Source: Gonocerus acuteangulatus (Eukaryota; Arthropoda; Insecta; Hemiptera; Coreidae). From it: 64,000 nt of DNA. Both the position numbers and the translations under genes were made by a program. The notes under the pieces are model-generated. The model worked only from the letters and a program-made list of their open reading frames with translations. It did not search any database and had not been told where the DNA came from. The stretch lies in NCBI GenBank assembly GCA_946811695.1, contig OX328128.1, forward strand, positions 22,994,258 through 23,058,257. The letters are read 5' to 3'. Below, in pieces: positions 24,052 to 37,898 of this stretch. Positions within the stretch are counted from its first letter, which is position 1, and each line of letters begins with the position of its first letter.

Positions 24052-27000
24052 ATTTCAGAAAAATTAATTATATCAACATAAAAATTTAAATGGTGATTTT
24101 CTTTGATATTGATGAAAAGTTGAATTATTTTATACTTACGACCTGCGAATTTAAAATACATTATTCAGGCATGAAATGTTTTATTTACATGAATGGGCTG
24201 TAATTTCAAAATCTCATTCAAAAATAACTAGCTATTTAGCATTCCTAATGAAAAGATGTGCATTAGTTGATTGAGTAGAATCATGGAATATGCACCTCTG
24301 TGTTTGTTTTTGTTAAAAAAACTGTTGAGTTAGGCATATTCTGCCGCTTAACTGCTTCGTTTTTAGATTCAGAAACAAATCTATTCAATATGTATTGTAG
24401 TTCAGTAGAAAAATACCGCTCCTGATTTACTTTCAATGCTATAATGCTGTAATGAATATTCATGTTTGCATTTGGCTTCCTTTTCATTAGTTAATTATTC
24501 AATCTTTTCTTACAATTGTAAATATTTGCCAATTTGTTTTGAAGACTTATTAAGAATATTTTACTGACATATTCCTGATTTCTGCTAGTAATTCTACTTG
24601 TACCTTATAATTGTTTTGAAATCTTCAGTTTTCCTACGTCTTCTGTTGTATTTTCATCCATTTAATCTCGTTTAAAATTTGTTGTGCTATTAGTTTATGA
24701 ATAGAAAAAATACGCTGTCATGATTTTGAATACTTCCTAATTCTTCCAATTAAATTAAAATAATTACATTTTACTTTTACTTTATAATTGTTTTGAAATC
24801 TTTAGTTTTCTTACGCGTTCTGCAATGTTATCATCCGCTTGCTTTATTCTGTCTGAAATTTGTAGTGCTTTTAGATTTTGAATAGAAAAAATACCTCGTC
24901 TTAATCTTGTATATTTTTCCATTTCTTTGAATTAAATTAAAATGAATAGATATCTCATAAATAATAAAGGTAGTTAAATGGAAAAGAAACTAGGATAATA
25001 TAGATTAAACTCATTAACCTGACAAACAGGATCTGTCAAATTGGTAAATTATTTTAGTGAAAAGTTTCATAAAAAACTGACCCCATTGAAATTGGATTAT
25101 TATACATGAAAATTGGATTGCATAATGTGCTATTGAGGTGGGAACCGCTAATGGACAGTATAGCCCTGCTTTTGTTGTAATTGTCTGTCCCCAAGTGCAC
25201 TGGAGCGAGACGTCAGCCCTATCTCTCAATCGACACCATCCTATTGTATTTAGAGTAACCTAAAACTCTGTGTAATAGTAGTCTAAAATTCTTTGTAATA
25301 ATCAACCTGAGCCTTTCTTACGTGTAAGTACAAATGCTCTAATTATTCAGGTCTGAGATAATTTCTATTCCAGAAATATTTTGCTTATTTAGTGTATTTG
25401 TTACAAAATAATTTTCCTTAATTCTATCTTGCTATGTCTATAGGTTGGTCGCTTTATAATTTGCAATGTATTTATTATTTATTTATTGATAAATGCTAGA
25501 TTGGAAAAAAAGGTGATTTGCCTATTTGAAGGTCTTCATGAAAACATAAAATTTTCAGACCAAATAAAGAATAACAATGATAAGTAGTAAAAATCATATA
25601 TGAAGGGCAAGTAAACAAAAAAAAAAATTAAATAAGGAGAGAAAGACATAACAAAGAATAAAAGAGAAATTTTATTTTGATTAAACTTTTCTTTTTTTTT
25701 TCTTTTTTTTTACTGCGCATCAACATCTTGGTGCAGCGAGGAGTTTTCTCAACGAGCCGATCAGTGCTCTCAGTCCAGCCGTAAGGACTTAATGAGCACC
25801 ATACATTGCTACCCTTGGCACCATACAGTGCTAGCCGAACGTTTTAAACATTTTTTTTTTTGTTGCTCAAATAACAAAGAAAATTGGTTAACCTGAGCAA
25901 ACAAAATTATTGTTCCCCTTTCAAGATTTGCCAAAGCAGCTGTTCCAAGAGGGTTCCATAGAAATAATATTGTGGGATTTTGGTGGGTGAGAGTCCCATA
26001 CACAGAATTGAAACCGCAGTGTATTTATTTTGTTTTTCACTCTCGTGATGAGAGGTAAGTAGATAGAAAATATTTCCCAGACTGTCTAAAACTCATTACG
26101 TCTCAATTATGCAATGGAAAATTTTCAATCAGAATTGTGTGACTAATGTGTATATTTCCTCACCAGGTTCCTTTTCAACTTCTAATAAAGTATAAAAATG
26201 GTCCTAAAAAAAATTTAAATAGTTCATTTCAGAATAGGAGTTAATTTCAAATTGTATATTTGTTTGGATTTAATACAATGACTTTATGCTGCTGGTTTTA
26301 TAAGTATTCAAGTTTTTGTTTGTTTGTTTCAGTGTGTCTAATGCAGGACAGGCTGTTTACTATGGGTCTGTCCCAGAGAAGACTCCTGAAGGGAAGAAAG
26401 TGATATACTGCGTCCACGGAAAGCCTAGCGGCTGTTGTGCCACCCTCGTTAACGGAACTGGAAACACATTCCCCATTGAAGGTATTACACTAATTTGTAG
26501 CTAGTTAGTATTTAAAGATTTGGAGGTTATCATTAGAAGGGACGCTTATATACGATTGAAGTAGGAAAATTGGATAGAAAAGTTTTAAACTATAACATTT
26601 GTTTATGCACCATTCAGTGGGGGAGCTGTTGCGAATGAGAGAAAGATTAAGGTATTTTCAATTCCTCCGACATTTAAGCATTATTTATTTATTTTTTTAT
26701 GGTGCATGGACATCTAAGCCATTAAATTATTATTATTATAAGATGGTGACCCTATTTTTCCAATATATTTATATGTGGCAGAAGAGACCTTCTGCTACAT
26801 ATAAATATATTGGAGAAATAGTGTCACCATCTTATTATATGGAATACTCCATGGTGAATGTTTTGAGTGACAAAAGAAACTATCTTGAAATTGAAGGGGT
26901 AAGGGCAAAATAGTGCCAAGCAACATTTTCAACAAAATGTACCTGTAGCTGCTATATGTTGATATTATATGGGACTAACAGTCTATGATGATGCTATATG

Positions 27001-30000
27001 TTACATTTCGTTTTAAATATATAGATTTTATATAAACAATATTTACACTTTATGTACAGTTTTTTTCTTTTTTCAATATTGAGGGGCATCATATTTTTAA
27101 CCTAATATGTATCTGGTATATTTAAATCTTATATCGAATGTCATTCTAGTAGAATAGAATTTACAGAAATTCCCTCTAACATTAGTCTAAATTTAATATG
27201 AAAGAGCAAAGAAAAACTTTGCAAAAACAAAGCATATAGTAAATATAAGATATAAATGTGTTTTTTTTTTTTTTGTTTTTTTTAACAAAACTATTTGGAA
27301 AATTAGCTCGTATTTGGAAAGTGCGATCGTAATTAACACTAGGTTTACCAGACCTGGTACTGGTATAAATGTAAAAACAAAGCAACATTAAGTTCATTAA
27401 AAGTATTCTCTACTTATAGCTACAAAAGTCATAACATCATTTAGGAATGCAAATGTTATATGATGGGTTGAGAAGCCAAGGGGTACAAGTGACGTTTTAA
27501 TCATCTTGAGATATGGGCTTATTTATAAACGCTCGGAAAAGCTCAGCTATTGTACTGCAAAAATGCGCACTGGAAAAAAGAAATTTAATCTTAGAAAACA
27601 AGGACGAGATTCAATCAATCGATGAAAATGAAAAGATCAAATATTTAGGTTGCAATTTCGCCAAGGAGCTCATTATTAACGATAACGCGATACTGAACAT
27701 AAATGAAAATTTAAATAAGCTTACGTCGTCAAATCTGTTAGGAGGAGACCAGAAACTCAATATTATAAATCAGTATGTTTTTCCTTCATTAACATTCCCT
27801 CCACAGACAGCTCCCTTGGTAAAACTTCGTCCTACTTTTCTAGAAGGAATCGATGTTATAATTAGAAGGTGCGTCAAAGCCATGCTTGGTCTCCCTGCAA
27901 ACACCTCCAATGCCTTGCTCTATGCTCCTCGAAGATTCAGAGGTCTGGGTCTTCTGAAGTGCGAATGGGAAGCTCCATTGCAGCACTGGTCAATCGCTCA
28001 GAAGATGGATCGAATATCTGATGGCCTATTTCAGACGATATTTGATTATGATAATGAGTCGACGGAATGCATAAGAAGACTAAGTATAGACCAAACAGAA
28101 GACCACAATATTAGGAAAATTAGAAGAACTCTGCGTGAAAATTCATTCGAGGAGTGGGCTAAGTGCAAATGGCAAGGCATTGGTGTGAGGCATTTCAAAG
28201 AATGCCCAAAGAGCAATCAATTTATCTATGATAAAAGACTTTTGTCAGGCTCTGAATAGACAAACGCCCTAAAATTGAATGTTAATTACGCTCCTCTGCG
28301 TGGCGTCCCCGGTGTAGCGGGAGCAGCTGATATTGGACCCCTTTGTCGCAAATGCGGCAGAGAGCCTGAAACTCCAGCCCATGTGCTGGGAGACTCGGCG
28401 ACACCACAATGTGAAGCACAGGCTCATTGATCTTCTTGAAGGGATTGGCTACAACTGCCACGAAGAGGTGTACGCCATCAACGATCATGGATCTTCTAGG
28501 TACGCAGATATAGTCTCCTTTCCACGGAACAGTAATTTGGCCTATGTTCTCGATCCGACGGTCCGATATGAAACAAACGATCCCGAGCAAGCGGAGTCAA
28601 TTGACTTGGAAAAGAAAGGGATCTACTCAAAGTGCATTGAATATCTCCAAGATAAATTCTTAGAGAAATATGGATCCAGAAAATTCCTTGTTAAGGGTTT
28701 GTGGTTCGTTGCAAGATTTACAATTCCGAAAATTACCTGCACTATCTTACAAGAACTAGGAATCCTGCCGGAACACCTACCTTTTATAGCTGAGTCAATA
28801 ATTATTGACTCGCTAGGCATAATGAGCCAACATATTTATGGTCACTAACGGACATCACTCCTTTTTTTTTTTTTTTATATGCAACAAACGTTGTTCCTTA
28901 GACTCCGCTGTCTCTTATGTTTTTGTTGTTGTTTTTTTTTTGTTTTTTTATTAGAAGAACAATTTGTATTTTTGGCGCGTCTAATGCCCACGAACTTTTG
29001 GAAAAAAAAAACAGAACAAATAACAAGATCAAGAAATAAATGAATGCCTCCAGGAATGATGAGCATGCTGTGTATCCAGCAACCCAATAAAGTTGGGCAG
29101 CCCACTTTATTATTTCATTAAATAAAGTTTTCTTCTTCTTGTTTAAAGTTAAATTGTTTTTGTAAATTCCCTGATAAGTGTAAGTCTGTATAATGTTTAA
29201 ATTATGCTTCTACTATGCATCAATTGAAATTTCAGTAATATAGTGTAATGATATATTACATTCACGAAAATATTTTTAAATTCAAATAACCATCGATATT
29301 TTGAAAAGCCCGCGCAAATCACAAACCAGATATACAAATAACATCATATTATATACGATCAAAATTAATAATATTTTTGGACAATACTGGTATACAATAT
29401 ATCCATATTAAATGTACATCCAGATAACAATAAATTAATTATTTAGTACTGCAAAAAATAATTGTTATCTGTATATATAATCCGGCAAACTGCGGAAGTT
29501 GAGAAGCAAGGACGCTAAACTTTCCCGCTTGCTCGAATGGCGTCATTCTAGTCTCAGCATTCATAGGGAGAAGAAGGAGTCTATTCCCCGCATTCATGGA
29601 ATGAGGAGCTGGGGTCTGTCCTCATTTAATTACAGTAGCCTTGTATTGAAGAAGAAGTCTGTTGCTTCTCAGCGTTGGTTGAATGCAGAGCTCTCCTCCA
29701 AGGAATACCGAGTGTATTGAGGTTTTGTTGGAAGCGGATTGAGTTAGAGGTAAGAATTGTTTTTTTTTGTAGTTGTCGGTTATTTTATTATTGTTTGTGT
29801 GTAGTTTAATATTGTTTGTATCTCAGAATTGTCTGGAGATAAATGTTATATCGTTCATTCACTCGGAACTTTAATCCCTGAGGTTAAGTCAAACTCATAT
29901 AATAAATCTTATTAAAATAATTAAAATATTTTTATTTCTTTTTAAAAAAATGAATCATTACATTTAATGGCGCCCAACGTAGACGGCCGAGTGAATTGAA

Positions 30001-33000
30001 ATTAAAAACAGTAAATAAATATTAAAAATAAAACTTAAAAATAATTTTTTTTTGTAATAAAAATGTCTGACGTGAATATTGAACAAATTCATAATAACGG
30101 TGAGGAAAATAGTATAGAATCACCGGAATACGTATTTTTTACAACACCGGGAGAAATAAATATTATAGTCGAAACACGTGAAAACGAATTGCAGGAGGAT
30201 GATGCAATAGCATTCAGAGAATCGGCGGGTTCCTTAGCAACGGAAATTCTATCCAATGACCGTACTTCCGAAAGGGATAATGAGATGCATCCTCAAGGCC
30301 TAGAACATTTGATGAGGCTATTATTGGAACAAAGTAAAAAATTGGAAAATAAAATTGACGCAAATAGGATCGAACTAAAGTTCGAATTAAGTAAAATTGA
30401 CGCAAATAGGATCGAACAAGATAAAGAACTTAAGTTCGAATTAAGTAAAAATAATAAAAAATTGGACGATTTATGTAATGCTTTAAATAATATGGGTAAA
30501 AATCAGAATGAAGAGACGATAGAGTTGGAAAAATCGAATAATAACCTTTTTAATAAAAATAATATAAGTAGTGAAGAGGTCATTGAGATAAATGAAAATA
30601 ATAATGAAAATTTAATTAAAAATACCGGAAATGACGATACATTAATAAATAATGACAATTTAAATGAAACTATAAAATACAGTTTAAATATTAATGATAG
30701 TAGTAATGACCAAATATTAGAAGATAAAATATTGATTGAAAATAAAAATGACTATAATTGTTTAATAAATGAAGATGGTACAATTCAAGAAAAAATATTA
30801 ACTGAAGTAAATAATGATAAGGAGGGTACAAATGAAATAATTAATAAAAAGATAATAAATGATAATTTCAAAAATAAAATAAGTACAAAATTTATAAACA
30901 AAATGATGAAACAAAAGAAAATTGAAAAATTATCTGATAACTATAAATGCAAAATAAATGAAAAGAGTTATAATAAAAGAAGTGGAAATATACCAATGAA
31001 GAAACTGAATAGAACTATTAATAATAATAATAATTTAAAGATTTTGAATGTCAAATTTGGAAATAAAATAAAAATTCTTTATAAATATAAAAGACAACTT
31101 GGAATAGAAAAAAATTCAAAGCTAAATCGGCCTCCAAGGAAAAGAATAAAACACTTTTATAGAAAGAAATTGGACTGTTGCAAAGAAAATATTAACGACC
31201 AGGAATAAATTCATAAAAAAATTTAAAATTAATATCTATTAGTTTAGTGTGTTTTTATAAAATTTATTAGTTTAGCATTTTTTTTTAAGAAAATAAGATT
31301 TATATTAATATACGATTTAATTGATAATAATAATATTTAAAAATTTATCATAAATTTTAATCATATTAGTTTAGGATAAGATAGTTTTGATAAAGATAAT
31401 ATTTAAAAATGAACAATGGAAAATGATAATTTAAATTGAGAAATGATAATGAATAAAAATTATGTAACGAAATAAGTTATTGAAAATTTGAATAAATAAC
31501 AGGCTGACCAATCTAAATAATAATTCTGTATTCCGAAACTCCAAATTAAAATTTCAATTTTAAATTTATTTTTTATACCGGACTAAAAACATTTTTTTTT
31601 TTAATTTTTTTTTTTTAGACAGGAGTGCAAATGTAATGATATATTACATTCACGAAAATATTTTTAAATTCAAATAACCATCGATATTTTGAAAAGCCCG
31701 CGCAAATCACAAACCAGATATACAAATAACATCATATTATATACGATCAAAATTAATAATATTTTTGGACAATACTGGTATACAATATATCCATATTAAA
31801 TGTACATCCAGATAACAATAAATTAATTATTTAGTACTGCAAAAAATAATTGTTATCTGTATATATAATCCGGCAAACTGCGGAAGTTGAGAAGCAAGGA
31901 CGCTAAACTTTCCCGCTTGCTCGAATGGCGTCATTCTAGTCTCAGCATTCATAGGGAGAAGAAGGAGTCTATTCCCCGCATTCATGGAATGAGGAGCTGG
32001 GGTCTGTCCTCATTTTTACAATTACAGTAGCCTTGTATTGAAGAAGAAGTCTGTTGCTTCTCAGCGTTGGTTGAATGCAGAGCTCTCCTCCAAGGAATAC
32101 CGAGTGTATTGAGGTTTTGTTGGAAGCGGATTGAGTTAGAGGTAAGAATTGTTTTTTTTTGTAGTTGTCGGTTATTTTATTATTGTTTGTGTGTAGTTTA
32201 ATATTGTTTGTATCTCAGAATTGTCTGGAGATAAATGTTATATCGTTCATTCACTCGGAACTTTAATCCCTGAGGTTAAGTCAAACTCATATAATAAATC
32301 TTATTAAAATAATTAAAATATTTTTATTTCTTTTTAAAAAAATTAATCATTACAATAGTTAAAAAAAACCTAATTGTTAATGTCTATTATCAATTTATAA
32401 TTATAACATGCATCACTTGTAACCCTTGGCCTCCAAAGCGAAACAATATTATAATTTATTGTCAGAATACTTTTTAAGTATAGCTCAATAAAACAGTATG
32501 GTATGGCAGGCAATAAGTATATCCGGATTCTCATGCGGGAGATGAGGGTTCGAGTCCCTCTGGCGGCAGGAGTTTTTCTTATCTCAAGGCCCATTGAGAA
32601 GGTTCGTTGCCTTATCCTGATGGATGTCGGCGCTAATGGCCCAGTTGTCGGTGCGCCAAGAAAACAAAAATTATCCTCCTTGATTAAAACGTATTGTATT
32701 GTAGGAACTCTGGTTGTATGGAGAAATAAATAGGAGCAACTCTTGCAAGTCCTTATGTTTTTAACAATGTACAACCAAAACTTAACATGTGCTGGCTTTG
32801 GTTCAGCCTCCTAAATTGTCACTGTAAATGGTTAATTTTTTAACTGCCGCTGGAAGAGTATTGATAAACTTATTTTTTTTTATTTATTTATTTATGAGCG
32901 ACTGTATCTAAGGCGACTCGCCTTGATATACTTATTGATAAACTTAAACAAACCAGACAGTATTTCTTCACAACCTCTATTCACCTGACCCTCATGCCAC

Positions 33001-36000
33001 ATGTACATAGAAGCATCGCCAGTCCCTAGGTTGTGTACACAAAAGTTGTAAATCTGCAGGTATCGTGAATAATAAACATTTGAGAAAGTCAAAACAGGTC
33101 ATTATTATTGGAAATTATTAAGATCAAATGTTAAAACTGTGTTCAGATACCCCTTTAACCCTTAGTTACTAACCTTACTTGGGAAGGTCCGGAGCGCCCC
33201 AATGTCAAGAAACATCATACTTTGATTACTTGTCAACCGATAAACTAACCTTACTTTATACCACTGACACTAACCTTGGGTCATTTTGACCCGTAACTAA
33301 AAAAATAAAGAAAAATTGTATAAATACTATAAAAAACACATTCCACAAGCCTTAGGATAATCAAATGTATCATATAAATATAATATATAGACTTTAATGA
33401 AGCCTATCAATCGTCAACTGACCCGAGGTTAGTAACCAAGGGTTAAATACATGGTCACTTACCTAAAAATACAATTAAAATAGTGTTGCCCTAAACAGAT
33501 TTAACTGGAAGTAACAGTAAATGATGCAACAACATACACAACTTGGAAGCCATAAAGTTTGGTGTTCAAGGAATTAAAGTGTCACTTGTTCCCCTTGGCT
33601 TCCAAACAAAATCTGCTCAATTTTGAAGTAGTTGATTTTGTTTCCGCTGTTTCGCAGGAAATACCAGACATTTACTTATATCCCTTTGCCACCAACATTT
33701 TGTATGTATTAACTATCCAGAACTGCACTTAACTTGATTTTTTTAAAAAGGTCACTTGTACCCCTTGGCTTTTCACCCCGTCATATATAGTAGGAATTTT
33801 GAATTGAAATTGCACGACCAGTCAAAATGACTGGTCTGGTAAATCTAGTGTTAACTATTAATTTAAAATAGGACAAAAGCTCATTGAAATAGGTGGCAAA
33901 CTTTCTTACCACTTCAAAATGTAAACATTGAGCCTTGGGGTAGACTATTTGAACCATAATAGACTTGTAGAAAGGTCTCTACTTTAACGTAGATGTTTAG
34001 AACATTTTGCAATCAGTAGAGAGTTTGGTGCTAATTGCCCTGCAGTTGTGACACTGTATAAAAAAAAAAAGAAAGAAATATGTAGGAAATAAAAATAACT
34101 AAAATCCCCAATTCCATTCCACTTCCTGCAGAAACCAAAAAAAAAAAATGTTATGATAAAAATGAAATGAATAATGAAACTGTAGTAAATTAATAATGAG
34201 TGATTGTCAAATAAAATTATTAAATATAGCACCAAAAATATATATTATGGATAAATTATTATCTACGCAATTATTTAATGTCTTAGTGTGTAAAATCTTA
34301 AGGGCTTAAAGGACGTGCCTTGCTTGGAGATAGAATTTGTATTGAATAGAAGCAAATTAAAATGAGCTAATGGAATGATAGTTGAGCTCTGCTGCTCTAA
34401 CTGAGACTTCCTCTCCCAGCTTATTCGGTTTCAGACTGAGTACGTTTGTTGTACGACCTGTCTAATTGGCAGTATGAATTATGTGTAAGTACTCGTTCGT
34501 TATATTGCACTGCTTTTCTTCCCGTAACCTAAATTCTTATTCCAGTCCTTTACTTGCCAAAAAAGGGTGGTAAACTGTAGATAACCCTAAATAAACAAAA
34601 TCTGTATTATTTATAAAGGGATGTTAAAATAAAAATAATTTTAATCTTGTACCTTTTCAATATTTATTTCACATTGTAGGCCAAAGATTTAAACTTGCAT
34701 TTAATTACTTTATTCAAATGTTATTTTTCTATATTTGTGCACATATTCTTCAATAATAAACTTTTACAAATAATATTTTGAGGATTTGACTAATTTATAA
34801 CTAATGACTCAAAATGTTTATGCAATGTTAATCAATTTTTTTGCAATCATTGATAATGTTGCTTAATTTTCTTGTATTTGTACACATTTTCTTAAGTAAT
34901 AGACTTTTATGTATAATAATTTTGGGTTTTGACTACTTTATAATCAATGACCAAAATGGGTAGTCCAAAAAGAAATATTATTTTTTTGTAAGTGCTATAT
35001 TCATGCATAATAATCGCAAATTAATATTTAAATACATATTTAATTTTCAATAATTTTAGGAACGTTAAACATGGCAAACAATTAGCAAACGTTGGCAAAC
35101 AATAAAACCATTTTCACATGTAAAATGTAGTTTTATTAAGAAATAACGACCGAACCCTGACAATTCCTAACTTTGCATCATCAACGCTCAACGATCTCTT
35201 CTCAATCAATAATTTTAATTTTGAGATGCCATTTGAATAAATTAGACTTGATATATATATTTTTTTCTTTTTTTCCCATGTCTCACATAAAATCAGAAAC
35301 AAATGATGCAATATGTTGAGAGCACTTATATAACGCAGAAAGTTCGAATAATAAAACATATTGAGCACACGCATTTATTAATTTCATTTTCACGAGGAAA
35401 TTTTGATGTATCTTCTCAATATCGACATTCCTTTGGAATTTTCTAACAATACACCTTATTAATGCCCAAATAGAAGTGTAAACTTGTATACTTACTATCT
35501 ATTGATATCTTTAAGTTCAGCTACATCATCAAAGTTCAATATACAATTGAACAAATCTATTTCTTGAGCTTTTTTTTGTGTTTTCTGGAACAACTGTTGA
35601 GTGACCAAAACATTCAGCATCATCATTCTTTATATGGCAGCCTTTAAATTATAGTTGATTTCCCTCTTGAGTCCCATAAAACGTATTAAGCATATTTATT
35701 AGCAGATATTTGGTTTTATCTTTCACAAGGGAGGTTTATGTTTAAGTTGTTCAATTTTGTATGTTACGTTCACCTTTCATATTCTAAATATGTTTTTAGC
35801 TTGACTAAATATTTATGTGTGTTTATTCTTTTTACAGTATCTCCTACTGAGACACATTGTCACAAGGAAAGAGATCTCTCCGCCATGAACAAGAAGGCAA
35901 GAAGGAAGCTAATTATAGCTTCGGTCCTCTGTGTCCTCTTCATGATCGCTGAAATCATTGGTGAGGCCCGTATAAAATAATTTACTATATACAAAAATTA

Positions 36001-37743
36001 GAAGTGCATAAATTTTACAAAAAGCTATCTTAGTTATTATTTATTTATTTAATTTTAGAGCCCACAACTGTGCGATTTGCTCTATAAATATGTCAGGTGC
36101 ATACAAAATAAAAGATCTATAAAATCCAAATATTTTATTTTTTATTTATTTACATACTTTGTTTTTAGGGCATTGCCCCATACAAAGGGGTGTGTGCTTA
36201 CTATTTAACAGATTAGTACAAATTAACATCTAACAGAAATAAAAAGTAAATTAAAACATAGTACATCATGGAACTCAATCAAAGCATAATATAACAGTAT
36301 AATAACAATAAGATATGCCATACTTTGTGCCTAAAATATCTTACATTTTCAAGATTCCAGAGCAAATTTTCGGAGGTTTATAATGTCTGGAAGGTAGGAG
36401 GTTCTGTATGGATTATAGATTGGGCATGCTACTAGTAAATGCTAAATATCCTCTAACTGATTACTATTGCAGATGGGACAGGATTCATTGGGGTTTATGG
36501 CTATTGTAGTATTTTAGTAAAATCCAATTATTAAAACATTTAAATATACATCTACAGCTACAATAACAAATTTATACGATACAAGAAAAAAAAAGAAAAA
36601 AAAAAAAGAAAAAAGAAATGAAAAACAAATCTTTCTTTCTCGATATGTCAAAACTCTGCCTAACTTTAATTTTTGCTAATCCGGACAGGGTTCAACCCAA
36701 ATTAGTTTGGACTATTGGGACTCTACTGTATATATCCAGTAACCAAAATTCTGATATTAAACTATTCTACCCAGTATATTTAATATATTGAAACTATAAA
36801 TTTGTCTTATATGTTCCATGTAAAAAAAAAAAAAAATTAATTTTTGATGTATGCACAGTTGTTTTAAGTGTATGTATTCTCACAAGGATATATACAAGGG
36901 TATTATGAAATACAGTAAAAATAAGTATTATATGGTTTCATTTTTTTCTGGTATCTTCTGATTTATGTTTGATTATTTCAGTCGTTACTGATACACTAAG
37001 TATTTCTCAAGCAAGTCTCTAGAATTTCTTTCTTAATTCAATCATTTTTAAATGAATGTAATAAAAATATTGTCGGTTTTAGGTGGTGTGATCTCCGGAA
37101 GTCTTGCAATAGCAACAGACGCAGCCCACTTGCTTACCGACTTCGCTGCCTTCATGATCTCCCTGTTCGCCATCTGGGTTGGACAGAGACCTCCCACAAG
37201 GCACATGCTGTTCGGCTGGCACAGGGCTGAAGTCATTGGAGCTCTTACTTCTGTACTCACTATTTGGCTTGTTACAGGTATTGAATATCCTTTACACACC
37301 CATCATCATTGTTTACACCTGACAGTATAGAAGTGCCGACACTTATATATTTCTATCACAAGCTATAAGTGTCGACTCAGACAGAAATTATTCGCAGTTT
37401 ACATTATTCATAATTTCTGTCTGACTTAAATATCCTGTTATAACTATCAGATGTAAACGCACCCTTAGCATGTATTATAACAATATAAAAAATGAGTTAC
37501 ATGGAAAATCAGGCGTTCCAGCCGCAGTTTCCTTAGTAGAAACATTTATTTTCTTGATAGAAACACAAGTTTCTGCCTCTAAAACGGAACATAACTGCCG
37601 TCTTTGATTCCATTTAATGACATATCACGAAACCAATGTTTGGCTAGCTAGGAAGGGAAAGTTTTCCAGGAACCCTCGAGCCAGTCTAGCTCCAAGATCC
37701 ACCACTCATTCCTCTTGGAGACCGCTGGATTAGAGAGAGTCTA

Positions 37744-37811
<68 letters not shown>

Positions 37812-37830
37812 ATACACAAATATATATATG

Positions 37831-37898
<68 letters not shown>

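Larger units (their letters stand above)
8255..26332 (+). other. Intron 1, 18.1 kb
   Basis: GT at 8255 and a pyrimidine-rich acceptor TTTGTTTGTTTCAG ending at 26332. It contains a tandem duplication, hairpin-headed repeats, several SINEs, a TTAA element, a LINE remnant and MITEs, listed separately. The stretches 9005-10600, 12600-15170, 16610-18060, 19720-20690 and 24950-25690 show nothing beyond AT-rich sequence and T-runs. The one GC-richer patch is at 12780-13050, which I could not identify. Confidence 0.85.
29244..32354 (+). mobile_element. Non-autonomous LTR retrotransposon, 3.1 kb, gag-like ORF only
   Basis: It has two near-identical LTRs (29244-29962 and 31632-32354), a primer-binding site and one open frame of 381 codons, with no protease, reverse transcriptase or integrase. 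ATAG is duplicated outside both ends (29240-29243 and 32355-32358). The layout and the TGGCGCCCAACGT-type binding site suggest a Ty3/gypsy-like parent. It must use enzymes from a full element. The LTRs differ by one 4-nt indel and one substitution that I noticed, so insertion was recent. Confidence 0.9.
27333..33854. mobile_element. TTAA-flanked element of 6.5 kb with long subterminal inverted repeats
   Basis: TTAACACTAGGTTTACCAGA at 27333 is the inverse, bar one base, of TCTGGTAAATCTAGTGTTAA ending at 33854. About 110-160 bp inside each end the block GCCAAGGGGTACAAGTGAC is again inverted (27472-27490 and about 33750-33768), and a third, variant copy lies near 33585. I see no transposase. The interior is largely later insertions (R2-like fragment, LTR element, SINE, tail-only insertion, MITE), so the original was much shorter. 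Confidence 0.75.
26482..35837 (+). other. Intron 2, 9.4 kb
   Basis: Donor GTATTA, acceptor TTTTTACAG. It holds the 26740 hairpin, the TTAA element with its nested retrotransposons, and about 2 kb of AT-rich DNA (33855-35837) where I see only weak remnants, such as a decayed SINE-tail-like block near 34028-34060. Confidence 0.85.
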
